From: Rostratula benghalensis
Taxonomy: Eukaryota > Chordata > Aves > Charadriiformes > Rostratulidae
NCBI GenBank assembly: GCA_013399305.1
Contig: VXAI01000046.1
Coordinates: forward strand, 3,720,731 to 3,784,730
Length of the DNA stretch: 64,000 nt
Reading direction: 5' to 3'
This document shows, piece after piece, positions 12,101 to 22,291 of this stretch. Below the pieces are notes generated by a model, which was not told the DNA's origin, made no database searches, and saw only the letters and a list, made by a program, of their open reading frames with translations. Numbering within the stretch: position 1 is the first letter of the stretch; every line of letters begins with the position of its first letter. Made by a program: the position numbers and the translations under genes.

Positions 12101-13594
12101 ACAGTGGCCCAGAAAGCTGCCTGTATGACCTTGCGGCTGTTGTTGTGCACCACGGTTCGGGGTGAGTACACGGGGTAAGGCTGCTGCTTGGCACACAGAG
12201 ACCTGCACCCTGAAGCACGTGCAGAGTTAATTACAGTTTTTCTATCCCTAGTAAATATCTGTATTTTTACTGGTGGAAGTAAGCAGCAATTTAGAAACTG
12301 TAGACGTGCTGTGGTGCTAGTTTTCCTAGCCCTGAAGGGATCTGTTGAGAGCAACAGTGGTAGGTACAAAACAGCTGTTTATGCAGAGTAAAATGTGTTC
12401 TTGGTGTTTAGGCAACCACTCCATGGGTGTGAGCTACAAAAGGCATTTTCTTAAAGAAACTAAACCCTATTAATGAAAACCTTACCGATACCCAAATTTA
12501 ATTCAAAGATACAAAACAGTTGTTCTGTCCAGAAAGCTCCTCTTTTTGCTTTCTCAAGAGGAAAGGTATGGACTTTCGACAGACCTTTTTTCTCTTTTAA
12601 AAAAAGAGAACGATTTTCTTGTAAAGAAAAAGAAAGATTTTCTTTTTTCTTGAAAAGAGAAAGGTTCTCTTTTAAAAAAAAGAGAAAGATTTGACTACTG
12701 AAGGCAGCCCTTGTAGCACCACAGCACCTGGTGTGTCAGTCATCAAAAACTAAATGGAGAGCAAAGGAAAGCTGGTCACGATTAGAATGGAATTAGACAG
12801 TTGGAAACACAAAGCATGTGTGACACCACAAAAGGAAGTGAAAGCAGGCCCTTCTTGGGGTGGTAATGAAAATTGATGGGTTTGTATTTCTGGAATGTTA
12901 CACTCAAGAAATACACCAAAAGTGATCCCAGAATAATACCAAGAAGAAAATATTTGAAGTTCATCTCAAATAGAGCTGTGTCTTGGAACTGTAAGTGCTT
13001 TTGATGATATTTAGACTACATGCGTCTAAAGACATAATTGGGAAAGATTTCTGAAAATGGAGTACAGTGACATTTTTATAGCTAATGCTTGAATAATAGA
13101 TAATGGGCTTGATCTTTATGTAGGCAATCGTCAAAGTTCAGGAAGCCTTCCTTGCACAAGTATTATGGGATGCTAGTATCTATAGATTACAAAAAACCGA
13201 ACCCCTAAGTGATTATTTTACTAAACATAAATAATTTGGAGACCTTTTGAGCCCCACAGATTAAGAAGGGATGCATCTTACCAACTGCTGTGGAGGCCTG
13301 TCAGCTCCTTTCCTCCTCTGGTTCCTGGAAGTCTCTTAGCCCTAATAGCAAATGCATTGGAGAGTGAGGTGGTCTGTCTGTCTCCTTCTGATTGTCCTTT
13401 CTCTCCCTGCCTTCCCCCCTGCCGGCAGCGTTGGCTCTGGACATTACACCGCGTACGCAGCGCATGAGGGCCGTTGGTTCCATTTCAACGACAGTACTGT
13501 AACTTTGACTGACGAGGAGACTGTGGTAAAGGCCAAGGCCTACATCCTCTTCTACGTGGAACGGCAAGCCAAATCTGGATCAGATAAACTTTAA
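56..13594 (+). CDS. USP3: USP3 ubiquitin-specific protease, C-terminal ~397 residues (11 exons, 5' end outside window)
   Basis: USP3 is a nuclear cysteine deubiquitinase known to remove ubiquitin from histones H2A and H2B. Eleven exons splice in frame at 56-137, 2384-2466, 3341-3454, 4226-4339, 8280-8426, 10363-10469, 10634-10714, 11578-11696, 11863-11976, 12094-12161 and 13429-13594, all with GT-AG borders and matching phases. The sum is 1195 bases, i.e. 397 residues plus stop; human USP3 is 520 residues, so the N-terminal zinc-finger UBP domain lies upstream of the window. Visible catalytic parts are the Cys box (GNTCFMN, Cys at 2435-2437), the QQQDAHEF box, two CxxC pairs of the zinc-binding fingers (CLIC, CHKC), the His box (GSGHYTAY, His at 13442-13444) and the Asp of FNDS at 13490-13492. 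All catalytic residues are present and no frameshift is seen. FBXL22 lies downstream on the same strand. The identification is by close resemblance to the remembered human protein and is secure. Confidence 0.97.
138..2383 (+). other. USP3 intron; no gene seen
   Basis: Intron between window exons 1 and 2 of USP3. It contains a local 16-base direct repeat near 385-420 and a diverged copy of the same neighbourhood near 2193-2227, plus homopolymer runs. I see no RNA gene or conserved domain in either strand. Confidence 0.8.
385..420 (+). repeat. 16-bp direct repeat, 20-bp period
   Basis: GATAGGGCTTCAGGGC occurs at 385-400 and again at 405-420, separated by AGTT/GTTG-type spacer. Confidence 0.85.
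2384..2466 (+). CDS. USP3: USP3 exon in window 2 (catalytic Cys box)
   Basis: Acceptor CAG at 2381-2383, donor GT at 2467. Encodes [19 protein letters not shown]; the nucleophilic Cys codon TGT is at 2435-2437. Ends in phase with AG, completed by T of the next exon. Confidence 0.96.
3341..3454 (+). CDS. USP3: USP3 exon in window 3
   Basis: Acceptor TAG at 3338-3340, donor GTAAGC at 3455. Encodes a stretch including [19 protein letters not shown] and ending DNNV, with the Val codon split over the junction. Confidence 0.95.
3529..3549 (+). repeat. GCTCT short tandem repeat
   Basis: About four copies of the 5-base unit GCTCT/CTCTG in a USP3 intron. Confidence 0.7.
3816..3917 (+). repeat. A/C-rich low-complexity tract
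   Basis: About 100 bases almost only A and C with A-runs and C-runs alternating, in a USP3 intron. Possibly decayed retroelement tail; no body is recognised beside it. Confidence 0.7.
4226..4339 (+). CDS. USP3: USP3 exon in window 4
   Basis: Acceptor CAG at 4223-4225, donor GTAAGT at 4340. Encodes [17 protein letters not shown] and on to KIMPNF; split Arg codon AG|G at the 3' border. Confidence 0.95.
4340..8279 (+). other. USP3 intron, ~3.9 kb; no gene seen
   Basis: Longest USP3 intron in the window. Several open frames of 60-120 codons occur but none has recognisable protein character or splice support. No tRNA-like or retroelement-like sequence recognised. Confidence 0.75.
8280..8426 (+). 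CDS. USP3: USP3 exon in window 5 (QQD box)
   Basis: Acceptor AAG at 8277-8279, donor GTAAGA at 8427. Encodes [18 protein letters not shown], the conserved QQD box of USP proteases, and ends at ASNKCCI with a split Ile codon. Confidence 0.96.
8427..10362 (+). other. USP3 intron, ~1.9 kb; no gene seen
   Basis: Intron between the QQD-box exon and the first CxxC exon. Only short chance frames and AT-rich stretches are visible. Confidence 0.75.
10363..10469 (+). CDS. USP3: USP3 exon in window 6 (first zinc CxxC)
   Basis: Acceptor TAG at 10360-10362, donor GTAAGG at 10470. Encodes [18 protein letters not shown]; the CLIC pair is one half of the zinc site in the fingers subdomain. Confidence 0.95.
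10634..10714 (+). CDS. USP3: USP3 exon in window 7
   Basis: Acceptor TAG at 10631-10633, donor GTAAGA at 10715. Encodes [10 protein letters not shown] and [11 protein letters not shown], with split Asp codons at both borders. Confidence 0.95.
11578..11696 (+). CDS. USP3: USP3 exon in window 8 (second zinc CxxC)
   Basis: Acceptor TAG at 11575-11577, donor GTATGT at 11697. Encodes [18 protein letters not shown] followed by HKCKKK and WIQKLPK; CHKC is the second half of the zinc site. Confidence 0.96.
11863..11976 (+). CDS. USP3: USP3 exon in window 9
   Basis: Acceptor TAG at 11860-11862, donor GTATGA at 11977. Encodes [17 protein letters not shown] and [23 protein letters not shown] is the conserved USP palm motif. 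Phase 0 at both ends. Confidence 0.96.
12094..12161 (+). CDS. USP3: USP3 exon in window 10
   Basis: Acceptor CAG at 12091-12093, donor GTGAGT at 12162. Encodes [15 protein letters not shown], the strand leading into the His box; the last Gly codon is split. Confidence 0.95.
12162..13428 (+). other. USP3 last intron with hairpin-rich tract
   Basis: Intron before the last USP3 coding exon. Apart from the self-complementary A/G- and T/C-rich tract at 12583-12690, nothing is recognised. Confidence 0.75.
12583..12690 (+). repeat. Self-complementary A/G-T/C hairpin tract
   Basis: Two near-identical palindromic cores, TCTCTTTT followed by A-run and AAGAGA, lie near 12590-12610 and 12666-12686, with related arms between them. 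The tract could form alternative hairpins in RNA. Origin unknown; perhaps a local slippage product. Confidence 0.7.
13429..13594 (+). CDS. USP3: USP3 last coding exon (catalytic His and Asp)
   Basis: Acceptor CAG at 13426-13428, stop TAA at 13592-13594. Encodes [28 protein letters not shown] and AYILFYVE, ending SGSDKL. His is at 13442-13444 and the Asp after Asn at 13490-13492. Confidence 0.97.
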
Positions 13595-14211
13595 TACCTC
13601 CTTTAAATTCTCACTTATCAAGTCCACCGGACAAAACATTTCCATTTTTCCATAAATACTTGATCCAAGACTATTAATTTCATTGTGCACTTTTCAATTT
13701 CCTCTTGTGGGTTTTAGTTTTGTTGTGTCAATGGTAGCATTTGACTTACTGAACTTGGACACAAACTAACTTTTTTTTTTAGTTGTACCAGAAAACCTCA
13801 GCAGACTTTGATTTGCTGCTTTAGTTGTGATAACTCAATTTTTATATATAGTTTCATGAAATACTTAGTTATTTGACTTTTTTATATTAATGTTTTCAGT
13901 TCTCACTTTCTAAAGGCACATTTACATCAGAGAAGCTTTCTATCCTCCTTACAAGCAAGATAAATGTGCTTCTGAATATGAAGAGCAATACAACTTCATG
14001 CTGTTCTCACAGCTGTTGCGTAGATATGATTTAAGCTCTTTAAATCAAAGAGTTGTTTGCACGTCCTATTTTCCCTCGTGCAAGAAACTGAACAGTGACC
14101 TCTACCAATCATTCTTTGTCTGCAGAAGAGAGGAGATGTGGCATCATCAAATAGACCAGGTAATTGCTGCTATATTGGTGTGTGTTCAGGCTGCTGACTT
14201 TCAGGAATCAT

Positions 14212-14221
14212 TGTAAATAAA
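14212..14221 (+). promoter_or_regulatory. Proximal poly(A) signal overlapping a Pumilio-type motif
   Basis: AATAAA at 14216-14221 overlaps TGTAAATA at 14212-14219, which matches the Pumilio consensus TGTANATA. It lies about 620 bases after the USP3 stop. Use of either element is inferred. Confidence 0.4.
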
Positions 14222-14274
14222 TAGTTGGTTCAATTGTATCTATACTGCAGTTTAATTCAAGTAATCCTCACATA

Positions 14275-14330
14275 NNNNNNNNNNNNNNNNNNNNNNNNNN
14301 NNNNNNNNNNNNNNNNNNNNNNNNNNNNNN
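14275..14330. other. Assembly gap (56 N)
   Basis: Fifty-six consecutive N in the USP3 3'UTR region. The true length of the missing sequence may differ. Confidence 1.
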
Positions 14331-15524
14331 AGATTGTGTTGATATTTATGCTTTTTTAACCAAACCTGAATTGCCTCAGACATCTCTTCTTTTAGATGGT
14401 CATTCTGAAAACACTTACTTTGCTTGAAAACTTAGAGGCTTCCTGGCAGTGGGACCCCAACCCCCCTTCCCCGAGGGAGCTGGGAATACAGCCCCAAAGT
14501 TTTGGGTTTGTGAGAACAGTCTTAGGTTGACATACAGCTCCTGTCCATTAAATGCCTGCCATTCCCTTTGAACTGACAATTGGAGCAATTCAGTTGCAAA
14601 CTGAAGGGAAGATGCCACAGCGTCAGGCCCTGGCTGAGAGGGTGAGCCAAGAGTGGGTGTTGGCTGGCTGTGGTACTGCCACATTGGCCCACTGGGGCAC
14701 CTTTATGTACAGGCTCTAGATCAACACTGGGGGGGATGATATAATCTCTAAAACTTGACAGTGCAAGGAAGAAGGATTTCTGTTTAAAAAAACACCCCAA
14801 CCAATTGAATTTTAGCTTTACTGCTGTTCTGGAGAGTGGAAGTCAGATAATAAGATTTTAAGAAGTTGGACAGGAAAACCAACATTGCAAAAGCCCAGAG
14901 TCCCCCCGAACCCTCAGAATTTGATAAATGATACAGTTCAGTTCAGTTCTCTTCCCCTGCCCATCCTTTATAGCCTGCCCCTGTGTGCCCAGCGAGGACC
15001 TGGACACTCCTAAAATCTCAACAGTGTGGTAAGAGTACAATTTACTTGATGTAGAGTCATGCAATCAAACAACACCTTTTACTTGTGGTAATAGTAAAAC
15101 AGGAGTCTGAAAACATTCAAGAATTCAAGTAAAATGTGTGATTATCCCTTTTAGTTAATGCTTCTGAGACAGCATAGAACACAGTTAAAAACTTCCTTAC
15201 AGGCTGTACCCACAGCTCAACCCTGCTGCACGTGGAGCTGGCATCGCTTTTCCTGCTGTGGGCTACCTGCTTACCTGTACACTGGCAATTAGAAAGAGAA
15301 ATCACAATCAGGCATTTTTCTTTTAAAAAAACATCAATTTTCATAGCTCTTCCATAGCATCTCCAACCAGGAAAGAGAAATTGGCTTAATATAAAACTGC
15401 AGAAAGCATTCAGCATTGCTAATGGTGTATGAATATGTAAACTGTACACTAGTTAAAAACCTATTGTGATTATTATTTGATACTTCGACATATATAACAA
15501 TGTCTTCTTTTACTTAAGTTGTAC

Positions 15525-15530
15525 AATAAA
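15525..15530 (+). promoter_or_regulatory. Distal USP3 poly(A) signal candidate
   Basis: Canonical AATAAA about 1.93 kb after the USP3 stop, in an AT-rich context. Candidate distal polyadenylation signal. Confidence 0.45.
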
Positions 15531-15550
15531 TAGAACTATTCATTACTTTA

Positions 15551-18500
15551 AATTGTAGCTAGTTTGTCACCTACCCTTTCTCTGTTTCTTGCAGCCAGAG
15601 CCTTTCTCCTAATGGGAATAGGTAGCTGTTATCGCTTCCACAGGCAGAAAAAGGTATTTGAGAGACTTGACTGGTGTGCGGGGCAAGTGCAGTATCTTAC
15701 CACATTATTACCCTGAAGGGCAGCCTTACTGCTTAGTTTAGTTCGTTGGGGAGTTCAGTAGATGCCATCTAGAGCTGTGTTTTTTCTGCATGCTACTTGG
15801 ATTGGATTGCTTTAGAATTTCAGTTTTGAGAATACGAAGCTTGAAATAGACAGCAGTTTAACTTAAAGTAGTCAGGTGTATGCAGCGTTCTCGCAAATGA
15901 GTGATGTAAATGTGCCTTTCTGTATTTTTAGAAATTTTTCATTTATAATCTTTAGCACCATTCACTTACTTTAAGCAGTTTTGACTTCTCAAGTTAATTT
16001 TCGGGCTCAGAGTTATGTTCTCACTTCAGTATTTCCTTTCAGTAACATTTGCTCTGTAACATTAAGGTCTTGGGCAATATTATCTCTGCAGCATGGTCCA
16101 CGTGAGACACGGCCATGGGAACACAATGCAATCAGGTCAGTCTTGTTCTTGCAGCAGGTGGTGATAAGGACTCAGCCATATGCTTTGCTGGAACAAGTAC
16201 GTTATAAATCCTTTCCTAATTTAACTTCTCCCACTGCAAACCCAGATGGACAGTATGAACAGTTTGTTGTGGCAACACAAGTATTTCTCTTCCTGGTGGA
16301 GAACTTTGCTTATCCACTGTATTCTATTCAGTGTGGTGTCATTTAAAAAAAAAAAAAAAGGCAAAAAGTAACTGAGCACTGAACCAGTAACATGTACTGC
16401 ACCTGGCCTAGTATTACATTTTTAACCTTACTTGTATATCCTATATTTATCTACTAGCTTGTGGGAGGGGGAGGATATCTCATTTCATTTAAGCCTAATG
16501 TTTCTTTTCTACTTACTGCTGATCATAGTACACACTAACTGGCAAGAATGTTTTTTTTTCTTGCTTGGGACTGCTCTGCAAGCAACTGCTTTCTACAGTT
16601 CAAGATGTTTGTATTTTTCACCAAAATTTGTCTGATGGAAGGTTGTCCTTTTGTTAGTAATTGTTTAGCCACGTAAACAACTGGAGCCAAGATTTACTAA
16701 AGCAGAACTGCAAAATGCCCAGCTCTTGGAACACTTCTGCTTTAGGGTGTTGCATTGGCAGCTGCTGAGTGCAGCGTTGTGTGAAACCCTAAGGCACTTG
16801 CAAACAGAGCTCTGTCTCTGTGGGTCAGAAGGTGCTTTCCAGGTGGTGACAGAGTCCACTCAAGAGGAGACAGGCCACAAACGGCGACTTGTACCAAAAA
16901 CAGGAAGCCATTTGTAAGGATTTTGTTAAACCAATGGAAAGCAGCATAACACGTGGTGTTCAAAAGTGTCCCCAACAATGTTTCATTACTGCTGTGTCTG
17001 TGTCTTACTGAGGAGGTAATTGGAACCTTGGAAATTGATTCCAATGTGCTTTAGGATATCCTCAAGTACTGTAGTGCCATAGCTGTAATTGTTTACCATT
17101 AAAATCTAGTGTGTAATTTTCAGTGAGGATTACTTACTGTGCTCATCTTGTGTGTTTCTGGAGCATTTCCAGGTTGAATGTGAATTATATTTCATTCACA
17201 CAGTGTGTTTATGGAAAATGTGCCATTAAAGTGTCTCCTTTCCTTAGAAAATGAAACTCCTCTTGTCCTTCTACAGGCTTGCTGAAGATCACTGCTGTAA
17301 ATCCTCTGAACATGGGTGGCAGAGTATTCTAACTTGTTCTGGGTTTAAAAAAAACAAACAACAACAAAGCAGCAAGCAAACTGAGGTGTTCCCACTATTT
17401 AACACCTCTACCAAAACCTAGCATATAAACCCAAAGGCCTGCCCTTCAGTTTCACAGAGCCTTGTCCCTCAACAGCTGCTAATTTTCATGTCACACTGTG
17501 GAGTCTGTCCTGGCACTGCTAACCTTGTCACTCAAGTTTGCTTGTGCGGTGGTGCTTTCTTATAAATAGTATTCCTGTGGTTATTACAACTTGGAGCAGT
17601 CTCAACTATTGAAACCTGCTCAAAAATGAAGGTAAGTTCTGAAAAGGATAAAGGGACTGAGTACAAGTTCAAAACTGCTAGTGTGAGAATGAAAAACAAC
17701 AACCACTGGCACACTATTTAGGCTGCTATTCCCCAGTGAGTGGCTTACCTGGTACATGCCATCATCTCCCCTTCTTGTCCCTCTGTGGCTTCCTAAGGTG
17801 CTCCTGCCACAGGCCAGAGCCTGTTTCTGAGTGTGGGTGGGGAGTAGGAATCTTCTCATTTCAAGGAACACATTAAATGCCAAAGGATATGAAACCAACA
17901 AGACTGGCAAGAGCTAAGCACAGCTTATTGTATAGAACACGGAACTCCTACCTCTTAATAATTGAACAGATCCATTTTCTTGGAGTCGCTCTGTGAGCAT
18001 ACATATTACTCAAGCAGGCAAGAAGCTAAAATAACTCTTGCAAACAGCAAATTAATTTCAAATCTTTTTCAGAGTTGAACTGCATTCATAGGGTAAGAAG
18101 GAAAAGATGAACTTTGGTCCCATTCAGCCCTGTTCTATTGAAACAAACCCTATTAAAACACATAGGTACATAAACTGTCCCAGGTACTGTATTGCTACAG
18201 CTTTGTTTTTCTTCTAGAAGAGACTTTCTGCTACAGTTTCTACCCTTCACTGGAAAACAAATGCTTTTACTCCTAAAACCAATTCTATATATCCTTTCCC
18301 CACCAAAACTGGTAACAGAACTAAACCTACAAAAACATAAAAGAAAATAATATCAGACAAATATAAGCACAGGCCTACAAGCAGCTCAACACAGTCCTGC
18401 AGCTCTCACATGTGCCTTCCCTTGCCATCACTGTCCACAAAAGTGGGCAAACACCTCACTTCCTTTAGCCAAATAACTTGGAAATTGAAGCTGCAGCTTT

Positions 18501-18660
18501 TGTGTGCTTTAAAGCACCCAGGGAAATTTTCAACTCATTTTCCAACCTTAGAAAAATCAATGATTCAATTCAAGGCTGAAATTGTTGAGCACTGCAAAAA
18601 CTAAGCTCCACCCCCTGTCCCGGCCCCCAGATCAGTAACTCGGCGCAAGAACTTTGCTCA
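15551..18660. other. Spacer between USP3 and FBXL22; no gene seen
   Basis: About 3.1 kb with only short chance frames and a 15-A run near 16345-16359. An ATTAAA near 17224 could mark an extended USP3 transcript. No repeat family or RNA gene recognised. Confidence 0.65.
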
Positions 18661-18672
18661 ACTTCTGGAGTG

Positions 18673-18840
18673 CCTAAAAGGAAAGAAAACCCTTTTAAGG
18701 AAGCATTTCTTGACAGTCAAGTGCTGCTATTTATTCTACATGCCCATTCCATTCCCTTGTAGAAAGAGAACAGCAGTTTCATACATGCACGTTTCTCTTC
18801 CCTGTTCTCAGCTTCTGCACCAGCTGTTCGCCAAAAATAA
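18673..18840 (+). promoter_or_regulatory. Candidate FBXL22 muscle promoter/enhancer motifs
   Basis: A perfect CArG box (CC, six A/T, GG) is at 18691-18700, with a one-base-short CArG-like site at 18673-18681. A MEF2-like CTATTTAT lies near 18728-18735, two overlapping CATTCC TEAD cores at 18745-18755, a CAGCTG E-box at 18821-18826 and a second MEF2-like site, CCAAAAATAA, at 18831-18840. All sit 117-284 bases before the FBXL22 start codon. FBXL22 is known as a striated-muscle gene, so this set fits its expression; function here is inferred from motifs only. Confidence 0.45.
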
Positions 18841-18956
18841 ACAGGATTCCACAACCATATATGTGCAACAGCCTCCTGGTGACCGAGCCCCTTCCAGCAC
18901 TGCTGGGATCCCACGAGGCCAGAGACTTTCTTCTTTCTAACACGCTCTGACTGGCC

Positions 18957-19291
18957 ATGCATATAACCCAGCTGAATCGGGAATGCCTTCTACATCTGTT
19001 TTCTTTTCTGGACAAAAATAGCAGGAAAAGTTTAGCAAAAACATGTCACAAGTTGCTAGAAGTGTTTCAGGATCCTTTACTGTGGTCTTTGTTGAACTTC
19101 CATTCTCCAGCGGAACTCCAGAAGGATAATTTTCTCCTGGGACCTGCTTTAAAATACTTATCCATCTGCTGGTATTCAGAGAGAGTCAAGGTGTGTAACA
19201 TTGAGGACTGGATGAAAAACAATTTCCAGAAAGACTTCTGTAACAGGCATGAAAACACTGTCAATGATTTTTTACTAGAAGTTTGCAACAG
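18957..19291 (+). CDS. FBXL22: FBXL22 coding exon 1 (F-box)
   Basis: Start ATG at 18957 in context GGCCATGC; donor GTACGT at 19292. 111 codons plus two bases. Contains the F-box and the segment [19 protein letters not shown], and ends [10 protein letters not shown] plus a split Arg. Confidence 0.95.
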
Positions 19292-22291
19292 GTACGTTCT
19301 TTGGGTGTGAAACTACATGTGCTGTAAAGGTTAACAACTGCCTTGCAATGGGAGAACTGAGAGCTATTGAACTCCTTACTTCCCACGTGAAGCAGAGCAC
19401 TAAGTACGTGAGTGCTTTGACTTTGCAGTTTTAATACAGCATTAACTTGGTTTTATAGTGGCAATAGTGACTTCATATTGACTTAACTTAAGGCTGGTTT
19501 TTTCCTTCTCTTTTTGAAGAATGAATAATGAATATGGGGAAGTGCAGTACTGCCTACTGAACTGCTGCTTAACTGAGGTACCCTTCCGGCAGTGCAAAGC
19601 ACTGTCCTGGGCAGGGGGAGCCTAGAGGGAAGACATGATCTGAATGTATGTTATAACAAAACCAACTTCATCAAACGTGTTAGTATTGCTTTTAAACTGC
19701 AATTAAACTGTCTAAGCTTTTTATTAACTACAGAAAGGAAAAGAAATACCATTATGGAAAAGCAGCTCTAGGTGCACCACCTTTCTTAGAACAGCTTTAC
19801 TCCTAAAACACAGCTCTAAGGAAAATTAGAGCCGTGTTAAATTCTGTGAGGAGTGAACAGGGTAGAGCCAATCCTGGTGCTTAAGCAGCCCAGAGGACGG
19901 CTGTGGTCCCAGACCAGGGTTGTCTGGAAGCACACAGTGCTGTGCCACAGCGTTATGCCAAAACAGGGAAGCCAGAAACTTCTATTTGGAACTAACACTT
20001 GGGGAAAAAACCACCAAAGCAAACCACCAAACGAGAGGATACTGACAGGACACAGTGTCCAACAGGACTCGGTACTCACTGTGCCAGTGCAGTCCTGAAA
20101 CAGGGACTGAAATGTAAGTTCAAACCAGAACATTCAGTTGCAAGTACAACATTTCAGAAGTAACAGTTCTAGAACAACTGTTTAAAAATTTGGATTCATT
20201 TGGATTATCAATAGGAACTGTATCTGTGCCTACAAAGGAGGGTGCAGGAGGAAGTATTTATCTGATTTTGGCACTGGAATATCTGCTATGAGGCCACACA
20301 TAACTACTCCCCCATTTTTTTTGCCATCACAAATTAGGATTCACAAAGAGGACCCAAGACCACAGCTCTGCAGAAATAGGTTAAGTGCCTTTTCCCTCTG
20401 CAGAACTCATAACCCCAAACTGGCTGCTGCACAAAATCCAAAGCAAAGCCAGGCTAGGAAGTGATCTCAAAGTCCATAGAACTTCAGCCTTTCAGCATAA
20501 CATGCATTCGTTTCCACAACTTAAACTGGAGTAGAAAGTAGAAATGATGACACTTTACACTGCCAGACACCCCCACCCTCTTACCTCATCCATTTTAGGC
20601 TTCCTAAAACAAGTGCCTGCCTTTTTTTTCAGCCACCCATTGAGTGCATCTCCTTCCAAACACAATTCCTAGTGTTCTGTGCAAAGAAAAACCACAAACA
20701 ACTATCCAGCATTTCTGGATACTTTTTTTCTGCTGATGAAACCACAAGATTTAGCCGGTGGGGGAACCCTTCTTGACCTTGCCTGCTTTAAAACATTTGT
20801 TTTTCTAACTGTTCATAGGAGTAAAGGGGAAAAAAGATGATGCAGCTGAGATGATCTCACTTCATTATCTCTGCAAAAGCTGAAGTCAGGCAGCAGTGGG
20901 GGGATGGCACTACCTACCAGTTTGTAAGGAGAGAAGAACACGCTGCAGTGATGGCAAAGCCCCTTGTTGTCTCCCCCAGCTGTTGTACACCTAGGCCCCG
21001 GAGACAGGCTGTAAGCACCATCTTTATATGGAAGTGTGTATGGACACCTTACAGTTCGTACAGGATGGAGGCAGGCTAATAGCGCTGTAACATTTTTCCC
21101 TGCAACAACAGAGCTGAGAGAGTCCTGTACCAACAGAGAACCACAAAGCTGCATTTATCTAAAGGATGGAGAGCTGAGCTGCTCCCCAGAGAGGTGTAGC
21201 CCAAACACTGCACAAAAGGCTTTGCAGGTTGGTGCACAGGGGTCCTTGCAAACTTGCCTGCTCTGCACAAACAGCTGCTAATTACGGCTCTGCACAAAGT
21301 CAGTCTGAGTCATCAACACGTGCTCTTGGAACAGCCCTTTTCCGTACTTTCCCAAGTCCACCCGAGCTACAAAAAAAGAAAGCTTTTTCAATTCGCTTCA
21401 TCATTGTTTAACAGTAGAGTTCTTACCAATTTCAATAATGTGAAGAAAGGTTTAAGGGTTGGGTGGGGTTTGAGCATCAACACTGTCAGGTGCTGGCACC
21501 TGTTCAGTAAAGCCAAGGAGCTGGAATACACCCATTAATCCCTGTAAAATCAAGAGTGGGAGTGTCTGACTTGCCCGTGCTCGGCATGTCTACACAACAG
21601 CCTCTTCGCTTAACTGTCCTCAAATTCACCCTGACTTGAATCTCATCTCTACTGGGTCTCCATTCGCTGCACTGGGAGAAGCGCAGCTCCCTGCTCCTCC
21701 TTCAGGAAGTTAAGGAAGTGTGGGTGTGTTGCTACCCACAGAAAAAGCACAGCTACCTTTTCACAATTAGTAAAAGCTAAGCATGGAGGTCCACATACAC
21801 CTCCACCTACTCATGCACACTTACCTCTCCTGGTGGAACAGGAGGTATTTTTCTAACTGATATTTATTCTTGCTTTACACTAGCTTCTCCCAAACTCTAT
21901 TATTTATCATTCCTCTCATCTCACCTGTAATAATCGTGTTTTCAGATGTCCAAACCTCCTCTCTCTGACCCTCTCTGGATGTGGCCACGTTACGGATGAC
22001 TGCATCCTGCTGCTGCTCAAGAACTGCCCAAACCTCAAGACCCTCAAACTGGAGAACTGTGTGCGGATCACTGACCGGACACTGGAAGCAGCAGCCCTCT
22101 ACGGGGGATCGCTGCAGACGCTCCATGTGGATTTCTGCCGGAACATAACACAAACTGGTCTAGAGAGAGTCAGGGAAAAACGTCCTTTGATAATTCTGAG
22201 AGCAGAGAGAAGCGCTAACATGATTCCAGACAATAAGCCAGAAAAAAAGTTGCTGCTTGAAAAAACATCAAGAAAATTGGTTCAGCTTTAA
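18957..22291 (+). CDS. FBXL22: FBXL22 F-box and leucine-rich repeat protein, complete (2 coding exons, 226 aa)
   Basis: FBXL22 is an SCF ubiquitin-ligase substrate receptor, known in heart and skeletal muscle at the Z-disc, with alpha-actinin and filamin C reported as targets. Exons 18957-19291 and 21946-22291 join in frame through a split Arg codon (AG|A), with donor GTACGT and acceptor TTCAG. The start ATG at 18957 has a G at -3 and begins [19 protein letters not shown], the F-box, which covers roughly residues 1-45. Exon 2 supplies Leu-rich repeats of the Cys-containing type: [31 protein letters not shown] and [11 protein letters not shown]. It ends in a basic tail at the TAA at 22289-22291. 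Length (226) is close to the mammalian protein. Tandem with USP3, convergent with HERC1. Identification is secure; the tail after the LRRs is the least certain part. Confidence 0.95.
19292..21945 (+). other. FBXL22 intron, ~2.65 kb; no gene seen
   Basis: Single coding intron of FBXL22. Contains a few 60-110 codon chance frames on both strands; no repeat family or RNA recognised. Confidence 0.8.
21946..22291 (+). CDS. FBXL22: FBXL22 coding exon 2 (LRR)
   Basis: Acceptor TTTTCAG ending at 21945. The first base completes Arg, then 114 codons to TAA. Three Leu-rich repeats with the CGHVTDD and CVRITDRTL pattern, then a charged C-terminus ending KLVQL. Confidence 0.95.

Larger units (their letters stand above)
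13595..15550 (+). other. USP3: USP3 3'UTR (3' limit estimated)
   Basis: Sequence after the USP3 stop is AT-rich, as expected of a 3'UTR. Two AATAAA signals lie downstream, at 14216-14221 and 15525-15530. The end is estimated from the second signal plus about 20 bases; transcripts could stop at the first or extend farther. A 56-base block of N interrupts it. Confidence 0.55.
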
